DNA of 64,000 bases from Echinometra lucunter (Eukaryota > Echinodermata > Echinoidea > Camarodonta > Echinometridae), in NCBI GenBank assembly GCA_029962745.1, contig CM057153.1, positions 14,394,435 through 14,458,434 of the forward strand, written 5' to 3'. Positions 1 to 10,515 of this stretch are shown here, piece by piece (within the stretch, counting starts at the first letter, position 1; every line of letters begins with the position of its first letter). The position numbers and the translations under genes were made by a program. The notes below the pieces were generated by a model, which was not told the DNA's origin, made no database searches, and saw nothing but the letters and a program-made list of their open reading frames with translations.

Positions 1-875
1 AAAGAGGAGCTTCAATCAGAAGGTAAAAAAAGGGAATGCATCAAATCTAGGAAGGGGAACTTACCCGAAGTGAACGGGACACTTATAAAAAGGAGAATTG
101 CACTCTCGAAATGAGAACGGGCACTGGAAAGGGGCACTGAAAGGGTCGTCCCATTTGTCAAAAGGGATACCCATCAGAAGGTTAAAGGGGCACTTATCAG
201 AGGAGGAAACAGCACTGATATTGAGGAAAGGGGCACTGCTCAGACATAAAACAAAAGGATAAAATACATTTACTAGAATTAAAAGGAACACTTATCAGAA
301 ATCAAGGGGGCATGCATCAAAAGGGGCACATACCTTGGTTGAATAGGGGCACATACCCCAGGTGAAAGGGGGCTTTATTAGAGGGGGGAAAAGATTCCTT
401 ATCGCAAGTTATCAGAAAGAGAAACGGCATTTACTACAAAGGAAAAATAGGCAATTATCAGAAATAAAAAATGGCATATTTCAACTTTAAAAGGGGCATT
501 TACTTGAGCTTAAAAAGAGCGCTTATCAGAGGTGAAAAGTTACTTATCAGAAGAAGAGGAATTACCCTATAAAGAAAAAACGAAAAGGGGCAGAAAAATG
601 GGCACATATACATGTATTTAAATGAGACACTCATTAGAAATGAAAAAGGGGCACTTCTAAGGAAAATACCAGTATTACTAAGGCAACTTATAAGACGTAA
701 AAGGGGTATTTTGCAGATTTCAATAGGGCAACATACGTGAGGCAAAAAGGGTCTTTTATTTAAAAAAAAATGAAAGGACACTTATCAGAAAGGAAAAAAA
801 TACGAAAAAGGGACCCTGCACAGATTCAATAAATGGAATTTTTCATAGGTAAAAAGGAACACTTTTGGAGTGCTT
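1..875. repeat. Degenerate short tandem repeat, open at left edge
   Basis: A loosely repeated unit of roughly 25-30 bp with core AAAAGGGGCACTTATCAGAA recurs across the block (e.g. near 205, 535, 655 and 780), diverging strongly between copies. The array continues past the left edge. Because the unit is free of stops in some minus-strand frames, it gives short open frames rich in Cys-Pro-Phe and Ala-Pro-Phe; these are by-products. No gene seen. Ends near a poly-C run at about 885. Confidence 0.7.
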
Positions 876-1023
876 AGAAACTGTCCCCCCCCCCCTAGTA
901 TCTGTTAAAGATATTTTATTCAAGCAAACTCAGTTCAAGAACAAAATTAAGCACTTGCAAGAAAACGTTTCCTTATGCTGACTTAGCATTTCTAAAAGCC
1001 TAGCTTGCCCAAATCATTCATAG

Positions 1024-1640
1024 TTCATTAGACATGTTATAAACAGTTTCAAATGCTAAATTGTATTTTATATGCTTGAGATGTTTGTCGATGAAGTGTA
1101 AATATTCCTTTTTATGGAGCAGAAAAGGGACGACACATGGCAAATATTGGTTATGTGTTAATCATGGTAATTGGTAGAGTTTTGTGCATGGAAGAGAAAA
1201 CACACTGGAATCATATAAGTTTAAACTTTCTATAGTTGAAATCATTTAGAATAATATCAACTGGTATCGGCTGGTATCTATTCTCCTACATGCTTCTGAC
1301 GATGTTTGATAAAGTGTAAACTTTTTTTAAAGGAGCAGTAAAGTGATGAAGCAGTGTAAATATTATTTTTGTTGTCTCTGTGGTTACCCAGAAAACATAT
1401 TTTACACCGTTTCAGCATCTTGGAACTCTCTAATCAAACCTGTCAAAATTCATCAAAACAAATTCAGGTCAATTTCAAATGCTACATGTTCTTCTAGTTT
1501 TACATAATTAGAGATTATTGTTTGATAAAGTGTAAATATTCCCGGGGGGGGGGGGGGGTTCAGAGCAGAAAACTGACGATGCAGTGCAAATATTGATAAA
1601 TTTTGTAGTCCATGGTGGTTGTAACAGTTTAAGGTTAAAA
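1024..1640. repeat. Three-copy ~216-bp tandem repeat
   Basis: The phrase GATAAAGTGTAAATATTCC (GATGAAGTGTAAATATTCC in the first copy) recurs at about 1090, 1308 and 1523, a spacing of 218 and 215 bp. Each is followed by GGAGCAGAAAA-like sequence, a GACGATGCAGTGTAAATATT-like block, and preceded by TTTCAAATGCTA or related sequence. The third copy has a poly-G run at about 1543-1558. Non-coding. Confidence 0.65.
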
Positions 1641-1836
1641 TGATAGCATAATAAACTGATTCCTAGATACTCTGCCTTTCTTTAAGACAAAATTTGATGT
1701 GTGCACGGCTTTTGGAAGGCAGAGAAAGAAAATTTTGTTTACATCATTCGTGGAGGTGTGAAAAAACCCTCCTGAACATCCGTGCGACGTGTTGACAACT
1801 GAATTATTGGAAGCTCAGTGCATACAGACGTGTTGG

Positions 1837-1945
1837 TTTTCTCTCTCTCTCTCTCTCTCTCTCTCCCCCTCTCTTTCTCTCTCTCTCACTTCCATCCATC
1901 TACCATCCCCTTCTCTCTTGCTCTCCCCCTCCCTCTCTTTCTGTC
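1837..1945. repeat. CT-rich microsatellite
   Basis: Runs of (CT)n and CCCTCTCT. The plus-strand 99-codon frame across it is Leu/Ser low complexity, so it is not treated as a gene. Confidence 0.9.
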
Positions 1946-2769
1946 TAAAGCACTATCTCCTACTTCTTTCTACGTCTAACTTCCCTTTCTTTATCTACAA
2001 TTTCGTTATGAGCAGAGTATCACCAATTACTTCCCAATTTATAAAGAAATTGGCAGCATTCGTTAGTGTGTTTATGGACAGAAATTGATTTTAAAAGTAT
2101 TTGATACCATATTCAGCTCTGCATTGCTGGAAATTAATCACGCCATGGTTCAAAATGAATCAAAATGCATTGCTGTCCATTCGGTTTTATATGGGGCGCC
2201 ACCAGAGATGCCCAAACCCCGCTACCAAACAGGGGTAACACGCTGCACCACTCGGTCCTCCTTCACGACACACCCGGTACCTCACTGGTGCTCATACGTG
2301 CCTTATCGTGGGACAACACACGAGACCCCTAATTTAATGTGCTTTGAAACCGATAGACACTTTCGTTTGACCCTTGTTACGAATGATTGGGGGTAATGGG
2401 TAAACAATGTTCGGTAACCATGTAAATTCTAAACGTTCGTAACCGAATAGTGACTTGATGTGATTTGATTTATTTTTCTTCTGCATTCATTTAGTACAAC
2501 ATTATGGCAACATATATACAAAAAACTTTTTTGATAAGAAATCATAAGTAAACAAGTATTCGTAACAATCATTTTTCAAAACAAGAAATGATAAATTGTC
2601 AAATTATGGTAATTCATTAAACATAAAATCATTTACTGAAGAAGGATTGCCCTTATAAGCAATTTTCTTGAAAATATGGCAACCCCAAATAAATATGAAA
2701 TAGATAAACATGTTAAATCAGCAGAATGGATGAAAATAACTGAAATCCTAAATCAAAAGAATAGTGACA

Positions 2770-2807
2770 ATGACGACGATGATGATGACGAAATGATGAT
2801 GATGATA

Positions 2808-2862
<55 letters not shown>
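2770..2862. repeat. (GAT)n / (ATG)n microsatellite
   Basis: Near-perfect trinucleotide repeat of more than 20 units. It produces a poly-Met open frame on the plus strand, an artefact. Confidence 0.95.
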
Positions 2863-2863
<1 letters not shown>

Positions 2864-4428
2864 ATTGGTAATAATTAAAATGGTAGAAAGGATGACATTG
2901 TGAAAAGACTGAAGAGTTGACACAGAAATTTTACCTTGAATATTCTAATAGTAACATGGTTTGGGGTCATTGGGAGGTAGGCCTACACCTTTGTTTGAGA
3001 AAGGGTTCCTTCAGAGTTAGTGTTGTTTGCAAACTACGTTGATATTTCGACCATTATCATTACTGTCCAGTGTCATGTGTTTCTGTTTACTCCCATGAGT
3101 TGTTCTGTAATGAAAATCAAATCCGCATTATGTACACATGATATTCATTCTGTCTAAGGAATATCCTATGTCTATATTAAACTATTTGCATTAGATTATC
3201 ATGGAGCCGATGCATCAATATATGAATCAGATAAAAACATGACAAATATCAAAATCATAATTATGTGTTTACATAGGCTAACCGTTCACAAGGAAAATAA
3301 GTACTTAATTGTATACAGTTATTAATGTGAGCCGGAGAGCATTGTGCGTGTTCAGCTGTTAGAGCCAAGGGCTTTAAACTAAATGAATTGCTTTCTCTCT
3401 ATAAAACGAAACGCATTACTTATTTAGTTTTAGAGTTAAAGCCTTTGAATTAATCGAACTGTATTCTCCCGACACAGTTTAACGAATTAAGTCATTAAGT
3501 CAGCCTTTTCGAAGGAACCATATCAGGTAAATTGGAATAAGCGTTGCGTTGGAATTTTATTCAACTGATCATTGGTTTGGATTCATGCATATGGTAAATT
3601 CCAGCTTTAAAAAGGACATGATTTTCAGACTTATGATGGACATGTCACAACATGGACAGCGATTTTTTTTTTTTAGCCTTGTGAATGGTTTTCTGAGCTT
3701 TGCGATTCAGCGAGTCTAACCTAGGTGTTAAAAAAAAAAAAACAAAAAACAAAAGACTTATAATCAAACTATGAACATAAATAATTGTTGTATAAAGATC
3801 ATACTTTACGTTTCCTCCTTAGAGCTTTAACAAAAAATAGCACAACGGACATAAAAAGCTTGTGCGTAACGCACATGGCACTTTTAGTTCGCTTTTTGAA
3901 AGACCCCTATGACATTGCTTCAAAAAACCCAATGGTTCATTCCAACCTTACATCAGTTATCTTGGTTTCACTCTTGAGCGCGGTGCGTAGTAATGTGACC
4001 TACAGACAGTATGTTTTGACTATAATCGTCTCTAAATTTGCCCAGAATATGAGTTTTTAGAAAGAAATCATACATAAATGTACTTCAGTCCTGTAGGTCC
4101 AGCTGCGATCAAATGAAAGATTCAGTTCTCGATACCGAATTTGTAATGGTGACACCCCTATTTCTGAAGATATCGCCAATTTATGACTTTTCCGGCAAGC
4201 GAACATTTTCCATGGAATTGCCCATAAGTGCATGACAGAAATCGTCTTTTCTTTATTGAAAGATGAGTTAGTTTAAACAAATCAGAGTTTTTATTTTTAA
4301 ACATAAATCGTCTGTGTCTTCCTTTTTCTCAGAAAAAGATGTTAGCATTAAAAAAGAAAGTATTACAATATGTGATAATACTCTCTAATTTTCGGTCGTG
4401 TTGAAATAACGATAACAACAACAGCGAC
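2863..4428. other. AT-rich stretch without recognised gene
   Basis: Only short unremarkable open frames, the longest 91 codons (3785-4060) with no recognisable motif. T and A homopolymers near 3663 and 3731. Nothing else seen. Confidence 0.5.
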
Positions 4429-4490
4429 AATGATAATAATAATCATAAAATTATATAGCGCATAGTATTGGCATCTCTATATGCGCTTAA
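4429..4490 (-). mobile_element. LINE 3'-tail fragment (CR1/L2-like)
   Basis: Read on the minus strand this is AAGCGCATATAGAGATGCC, then ATGCGCTATATAA and a TTATTATTATCATT tail. The layout matches the plus-strand tail at 55555-55625 (AGCGCATAGAGACGTG, then ATGCGCTATACAAGAACGG, then ATTATT repeats). Tails of this type are typical of CR1/L2-clade non-LTR elements, so I infer a short 5'-truncated insertion. No coding part is present. Confidence 0.55.
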
Positions 4491-5790
4491 TAAAATTAAG
4501 TCACTCGATCATTATCTCATTCAGTAAACATGTAAATGAACCTTGTTCTCACATTTATGAATTCTAACATCTAGGCTTAAAGTCATCATTATCATATTAA
4601 CTTGCATGTATATGTTTAGCTTTTGTTGACGATATTGTGGTGGGAATAATGACCCCTTTGGGCCATTTAATGCCTTGAATGTGCCCACCAACCCCCATTA
4701 GACTGCCACCCATGTTTCCCAGCCATACTCTCTGTGATGTTATCGTGTCGAATCAACGCCATCATGTCGCCTTGATGTAAATTTATGGCACTAAGTCTCA
4801 TAGTTCACGAATTTCGTCAAAAAATGTATCTGGAGGACAAAAATGACGGGGGTATGTGACAACCTTTGCACATAGTGTAACCCAAACGTTATACAATTTA
4901 GGTTTAGTGCGATCACTTCTAAATGGAATACTTGCCAAGTTGCACGATCCCATTATTCACCCATGGCAAAGGAATTTTACACCTTTCAGAAAACGAGAAG
5001 GCCTATTTCAAACGAGGTTGAGAAAATCCTAAATTACTATTAACCTTGAACGGAATAGACGAAAACAATGTTTATTACAAATATTTGTGTCAACCTACAC
5101 CAAATCGCTTTTTAGATTTATTGTATTTCAACAGTCTCTACTTCTCAAGAAAGTTTTAGGCTATGGAGAATCGGCAAAAAATCGGATAGATATTCTTTTG
5201 TACATTTTATGTAAGAAAACCTGACTTACAAGCTTTGCTTTCTTAGGTTTCCTCCAAAATACAACTCGCATTGATTTAATTAACCCTTAAATTATAAACA
5301 TTTGCTTTTAAAACTGAAGTTACGTGCAAAAATTTTGCATCATAATTGCTGGTGTTCCATACTCACAATGATTTCGCAAAGTGAAATCTTTGTAAACATT
5401 TATTTACTGCTATTTTGGAAATAAATGAAATGAAATGATATGATGTGCAATTGAAATGTCTCCTTTTGACTAATCTGGTGGCATCGACAAGACAGAAGAG
5501 TTCTGACAATGTTCATATATTCTTAGTGCCTTTGTTTTGAATATTTTGTTATTATGTCTAATTGACTTTACAAATGGGGTAAAGTTGAATTATACATTTT
5601 TACTCTATACATCCTGAATATTAGATTTACGAAAACCCCATATAACGAGTGGTTATAACGATTCTGTTACGCCGAGTATCCACGAGCAAGGGCATTGTTG
5701 AAAAACAGTGTGATCAAAATTTATATGACACCCTTCCAAAGGTTTATATATTTGAACATGCAATTACATAATTATGATATTCCACATGGA
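4491..5790. other. Unannotated AT-rich DNA
   Basis: No open frame of interest and no clear repeat. The sequence GGAATTGCCCATAAGTG just upstream (about 4215-4231) resembles the end of the element at 43540-44304, so a decayed terminus of that family may lie next to this block. Confidence 0.4.
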
Positions 5791-7124
5791 CAGAGGCGTC
5801 GATCCTAGGGGGGGGGGGGGGGCAGTTGCCCCCCCCCCCCGCCCTTAAGAAAAAGAAAATTTCGGGGGGACAAAGATATAATTTTGCCCCCCCCCCCAAT
5901 AATTTCCGAACCCCCCAAAAAAAGAAAAAAAAAGAAAGAGAAAAGGAAGGAAAAGGAAGGAAAAGGAAGGAAAGAAGTAAAATGAAAGCGGAAAACAAGG
6001 AAAAAGAAAGAAAATGGGACACTGGGAAGCGCTCGCTCGCATTTTGTATCTTAACCAATGCCGACGATAATTACTATTCTCATGAAAGGAAATCGGTTTG
6101 CATCTTGTGTTTCTGTCCAATGTTATACTAATCTTCAACTCATAGGATGTAATATAACCAAACAAGATATCACTCCAAGAAATCGAGCGGCCAGTTGACC
6201 TGAAAATAGATACACTTTCAGGAGATAAGGGCCTAGATAAAAAAAATAAAAAAAACCCATATTTTTCGTTAGCTCACTCGCTACTCTCGCTGGTAAAAGT
6301 TAGATACAAGATGATTTCGGGCAGCAAGTAGCTTATTGTAGCAGTGAGATTTCAAAATATCATTATGTTTGGGCAGCAAGGTGGTTGACAATTCTTTTGG
6401 GACGAATCCATATAATTTTGCCGCGATCTGTTGTTGACTTTGCTCGCTATGGTAGAAACAGAAGGGATTCGGATTGCAAGCGAGGTAGCTAAAACAGTGT
6501 CATATTCGGCACACAGGTGATCGGATGTATTATTTAGATATCATGCAGGCATGACAGGTTTATAGTGTATTATGATGATGATAATAATAATATTCCGTTC
6601 TTGTATAGCGCATATCACATTGTTATCACATTATCATATATTATGATGACGAAATAAGTCTTCTATCATATGGAAAAGGGTATATCTTTCCTCCCTCGCT
6701 GCGCTCGCTCGTTTGATATTATGGTTTTGAAAAGCAAACGAATTCGATGAGATGAGACCGAATAGATAATGTAGATGTTTCATGGGCTCACAGCGTAATT
6801 TGCCGAAAGGTGTTACTACTTCTACCATCAAGAACAGTGTGTGCTTCCTTGGTCGCTTCGCTCGCTCGTATATTAAAAAACGGAGTGGTTTGGGGGGCAG
6901 CAACAATGGACCAGCGATGTGACAAAATAGAGTTCATATCTGGGCGAGGTCACCATAATTATACATAGATATATATATTGATAACTAAACCCTTCTCTCA
7001 TAACAAGAAATGTGTTATTCTTTTGCTCGCTCGCTTCGCTCGCTCGCAAATTAAAAAAAGCAGAATGGTTCATAATCTAGCAAGATGCGTAATTTCAATT
7101 GAAAATGCTTCACGTTGATATAGG
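5791..7124 (+). mobile_element. hAT-like non-autonomous element, copy 1 (3'-truncated)
   Basis: It starts with the terminal sequence CAGAGGCGTCGATCC followed by a poly-G run and then poly-C, exactly as at 57084. Similarity to the 57.1-58.4 kb copy then runs almost unbroken, at roughly 90% by eye, to the phrase AAAATGCTTCACGTTGATAT near 7100-7124. The distal part and right terminal inverted repeat of the full copy are absent, so this copy is truncated or its right end was replaced. The interior contains several GCTCGCTTCGCTCGCTCG blocks and an internal LINE-like tail (6560-6625). No transposase is encoded; the minus-strand open frames are artefacts of the GCTCGC blocks. Confidence 0.75.
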
Positions 7125-7125
7125 A

Positions 7126-7345
7126 ATGAGTATAGATGACAGGAGAGAAAGAGAGAAGGAGGGGTCACGGAAAATTGATAAAACGACCCGATACTCAATA
7201 ATTATTATGCAGATCAGAGCTTATAATAATCATCCCACCATTTCTGTGATGCTTTTATCAAACCATTTCATAATTGTACATCAATGATAATTATTCTTAA
7301 CGATATTTTGAACATGTTATGACATTTTTTACCGACAATTTTATT
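7126..7345. other. Short unannotated stretch
   Basis: Breakpoint of the truncated element followed by AT-rich DNA; nothing recognised. Confidence 0.4.
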
Positions 7346-7435
7346 AATCTATTTTATGTAATTTACTATTTTATCCATGTTGTTAATGTAATTTAGTATT
7401 TAATCAATGTATTTAATGTAATTTAGTATGTAATA
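7346..7435. repeat. Three-copy 30-bp tandem repeat
   Basis: ATGTAATTTA recurs at 7356, 7386 and 7416, exactly 30 bp apart, with flanking ATTT and AGTATTTAATCAATGT-like sequence. AT-rich and non-coding. Confidence 0.75.
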
Positions 7436-7969
7436 TATTCTTTTCGCAATTGCAATTTGTATTTGTATTGTATTTTACTCTTTGTATTAACATGACAGGT
7501 GCAATTTAGTTTTTACTGCGAAACATGTTTTCAAATAAACTTTTATTGAATTATTGAACTGAATTGAATTGAATAAAAAATAAGATAGCGTATGGGTGAG
7601 GACATTGAAAGAATAAACTATGTAGCAATAAAGAAAAGGAGAGATTTAGGTACTGAGGGAGAGAGAGAGAGAGAGGTTTGAAAAGTACTAAGCTAGAACT
7701 CTGCATTGGTTGGGACAGCAGGTGCAGCTGCACAAAAGCAAACCATAATAGTAAAAGCATCGTCCCTACGTAAAGACTGTCGGCTCTTTCAAATCATAGG
7801 AAAGTGGGAAACAACAGATTTATGATGGGGAACCTTACTTTGCTGAACTTGGTACGATCGTTTATTTGGCCATCAGACATTTTACATCTCTGCTCTCTCA
7901 ACAACATCGCCGAGATCACAGACTAGTCTTTCTTCAGCCGTTTCCCACACAGTCTTAGATTACATGTCC

Positions 7970-8154
7970 CACATGTTTGCATCTGGAGGAGGTTTCATAA
8001 TAATATGGTGGCCCTGAAGTACGCTCGACAACAGGTCATGTGCGACGTTTCGCGACTCGGACGCAAAGTTGGCCGCGAAATTCACGTCGCACATGACCTG
8101 TTGTCGAGGGTACTTCAGAGCCACAATATAAAAACCGTCACCCATTTTCATGTG
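7970..8154. mobile_element. 185-bp foldback (hairpin) element
   Basis: Two arms of about 80 bp face each other around a ~20-base loop (about 8055-8073). The inner ~48 bp of each arm is nearly perfect: left arm GAAGTACGCTCGACAACAGG then TCATGTGCGACG; right arm CGTCGCACATGACC then TGTTGTCGAGGGTACTTC. Outer parts are more diverged but end in CACATG / CATGTG. I see no convincing target duplication. It could be a foldback or MITE-type element, or a recent local inverted duplication; transcribed, it would form a long hairpin. The 63-codon minus-strand frame is simply the hairpin read through. Confidence 0.75.
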
Positions 8155-8212
8155 CCACTATCCCATATATAATTTTATACGCATTATAAGAAAGTAGGCT
8201 TTGGTGTTTATA

Positions 8213-8233
8213 TATATATATATATGTATATAT
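8213..8233. repeat. (TA)n microsatellite
   Basis: Short TA dinucleotide run interrupted by TG, adjacent to the SINE tail. Confidence 0.8.
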
Positions 8234-8261
8234 ACTCGCAATAATAATGCAAGTAGAACGT

Positions 8262-8433
8262 AGATTTTTTAAAATCTATCTGATAAGGAAGCACCCGTCT
8301 GAGCAGGCATGATGGGCCTTAGGGCTTTTATTCCTCTCTCGGGGATTTAGTAGGGGGATCAGACTGGTTTCGAATCCGAGACCTCCCGGTTACGAGACTA
8401 CTTACTCCTGTATCACTGAGCCATCTTGCCTCC
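8262..8433 (-). mobile_element. tRNA-derived SINE
   Basis: On the minus strand the block begins GAGGCAAGATGGCTCAGTG, with an A-box-like segment (TGGCTCAGTGATACAGG, 8407-8423) and about 30 bases on a B-box-like segment (GGATTCGAAACC, about 8368-8380). This is the split RNA polymerase III promoter of a tRNA-derived head. Clover-leaf pairing is poor and an unrelated ~90-bp body follows, ending near the T/A-rich sequence at 8262, so it is a retroposon rather than a tRNA gene. I cannot name the family. Confidence 0.65.
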
Positions 8434-8936
8434 TATATGCACCTATAGTTAGAAGACTACACAATGTTTTATTTTCATACCATATTCTATGAAGCAACTC
8501 AATGACCAAGGAAGCAGAAGTTATACGATAGGTCATGATAGCAATAAAACTCAAGTAGTAAATTGATGAGACCACTGACAATGTTTTTCACCGTCTTTAC
8601 ATGATCGGTAGACAGGTTGTATATCACGTCTTGGCGGAAAGATGATGGATGAGATCTGTCGAGAAGTGTGATAAAATATGGTCACCTAGAGACAACCTGC
8701 TCTCCACATGAATATGACGAAGAAGATTTCAAGGTCGTTGTTAAAATAACGTTTAAAGACCCCCCCCCCCCCCCCCCTCGGGGAAAAAAAAAACCCTGAC
8801 GGGGATAGAGAACCAGAGAAGGCTCGGTAGGACCATAATGGCTATTGTTTAAACATGTGCCTCTTACTATTTCTAAGCCAGATTATGGTTCTCGGTCTAG
8901 TCCCGGGTTGAGGTACCCGTCAGACTGAGATGTAGC

Positions 8937-9113
8937 CAGGGGCGGATGCAAGATTTTGTGAAATCGGGGGGGGGGAGGCGCAATTTTGAGAAAAGAAGTA
9001 ATTTTTTTTTTTTAAAGGCCATCAGCTCAAATGAAGAGGCACGTTATGTACTTAAAGTATGCTATTTGGGTTTCAAATGTGGCGGGTCGGATGCCCCCTC
9101 AAATCCACCACTG
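8937..9113. mobile_element. Short inverted-repeat element (hAT-like MITE, tentative)
   Basis: The left end reads CAGGGGCGGATGCAAG and the right end CAAATCCACCACTG, an imperfect inverted pair (GGxGGAT...CAG type). As in the two hAT-like copies, a poly-G run sits just inside the left end and a C-rich run inside the right end. The flanking octamers do not match well, so insertion structure is unproven. The short frame 8946-9134 is not considered coding. Confidence 0.45.
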
Positions 9114-9929
9114 ATCATTAGCCGTTCAAATTAGAAATGTGCCTTCATTGTAGGCGACGACTGATGAGATAGCATAATAGCTTTCTCTCTTAAGTATTCA
9201 GGTTTAACATTTCACTTACAAATGCAAAATGAATATACTAAACGCATTATCTGAAATTGAGGTCACTAAAGTTATGAGACAAACCAAGTATGTTTGTGAA
9301 ATTAATGGTTACTTGCAGAAGTGCCTTTCTTTTAGTATATGTATCCCATTGCCACAGACACTCCTCTTGTTTTTTTGTGGCAGCGTGTGGCCCATTTAAG
9401 AGAGATTGGATGACGAAAAACTGGGATTCGACGATTACAAAAAGTATCGCGTGCAGTGCACAATACGTTGTGGCAGTTAGGGACAAAAAAGAAAAAGAAA
9501 ATGCAAAACACCAGTTTAGACATATCTCCAACTAAATGGAAAAGATGACTGCAGAATATTATCGTACTCTTTATTAGACATATCCCAATAGCTCCTTTCC
9601 AAGAATTTATCACGGGATGTAATGTGAAAAATAACTACTATATCTATAATAATTACTACTGTATCTATTTATCTTATACCTTCTTCCCAAACACAAGTAC
9701 TGTCACAGAGTTATAAAGGTTCGTTTTGTCAGATTCTATGCAAATTTTGTACAATGTATTCAAGATTGCAAACTGGATGTAAAAAGTCTACCTTCCATAA
9801 TTCGTAAAATAAAAATTTCATCCAGACATTTGTTATTACTTACATGCTGTACTTTTTTTCCCAAGGGTGCCGTTTCATTGTGGCGTATTGCTGTGTTAGC
9901 TGAGTGAAAAATGTACTCTGTTCACCTTT

Positions 9930-10515
9930 GTTCGGTGTCGGTAGCTGGGTGTACGCTTCTTAATACTGCTTGGTGTCAGAAGTGGGATATATCATGCTAA
10001 TATTTGCTCCCCTTCAGTGATAGGATATTGTGTATACGCTATTATTTGTTGGCAGCAAAATGTTCAGAATTGTTTGGTGTCAGCAGTGGGATGTACTCTG
10101 TGCAGTATTGTTTGGTGTCTTAATGTGGATGTGCAATTTTCATAATAATAGTTGGGTGTCAGCGGTGGGATACGGTGTGTTCATCACTACTTGGTGTCTT
10201 AATGTGGATGTGTTATGTTCACAACAATTTTTTGATGTCAGCAGTGGGATGTACTCTGGTCAATACTGTTTGGTGTCTGAATGTGGATGTGCTATGTTCA
10301 CAGCAATTGTTGGGTGTCAGAGTAAGATGTGCTATATTCTCCATTGTTTGGTGTTAGTGGTTGGATATTCTGTGTTCACTATTATTTGGTGTCAGCAGCA
10401 GGATGTGCAATTATCACTATCGCTTGGTGGTAATATTAAAATGTGCTATGCTCCATGCACATCGTTTGGTGCCAGTAATGGGACAACTTATGTTCACTGC
10501 TCTGTCGTAATGTGA
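9930..10515. repeat. Tandem repeat with 79-bp dimeric period and PBS-like core
   Basis: The core TGGTGTC(A/T) recurs at 9933, 9971, 10075, 10113, 10154, 10192, 10233, 10271, 10312, 10349, 10387, 10425 and 10467. In the best-ordered part the spacing alternates 38 and 41, giving exact 79-bp dimers (10075/10154/10233/10312 and 10113/10192/10271). Odd units carry CAGCAGTGGGAT after the core, even units CTTAATGTGGATGTG. The odd core differs by one base from TGGTGTCAGGAGTGGGAT, the complement of the tRNA-Leu 3' end. The 161-codon plus-strand frame is a by-product of the repeat. Confidence 0.8.

Noticed and set aside
2085..2396. 103-codon plus-strand frame in a less AT-rich segment
   Set aside because: No domain recognised and no splice or promoter signal; left unannotated.
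6634..7073. Minus-strand frames with repeated R-A-S-E-A-S-E type peptides
   Set aside because: Produced by GCTCGCTTCGCTCGCTCG blocks inside the non-autonomous element.
10030..10515. 161-codon plus-strand frame rich in Cys, Trp and Val
   Set aside because: Lies wholly inside the 79-bp dimeric repeat; no start context or domain.
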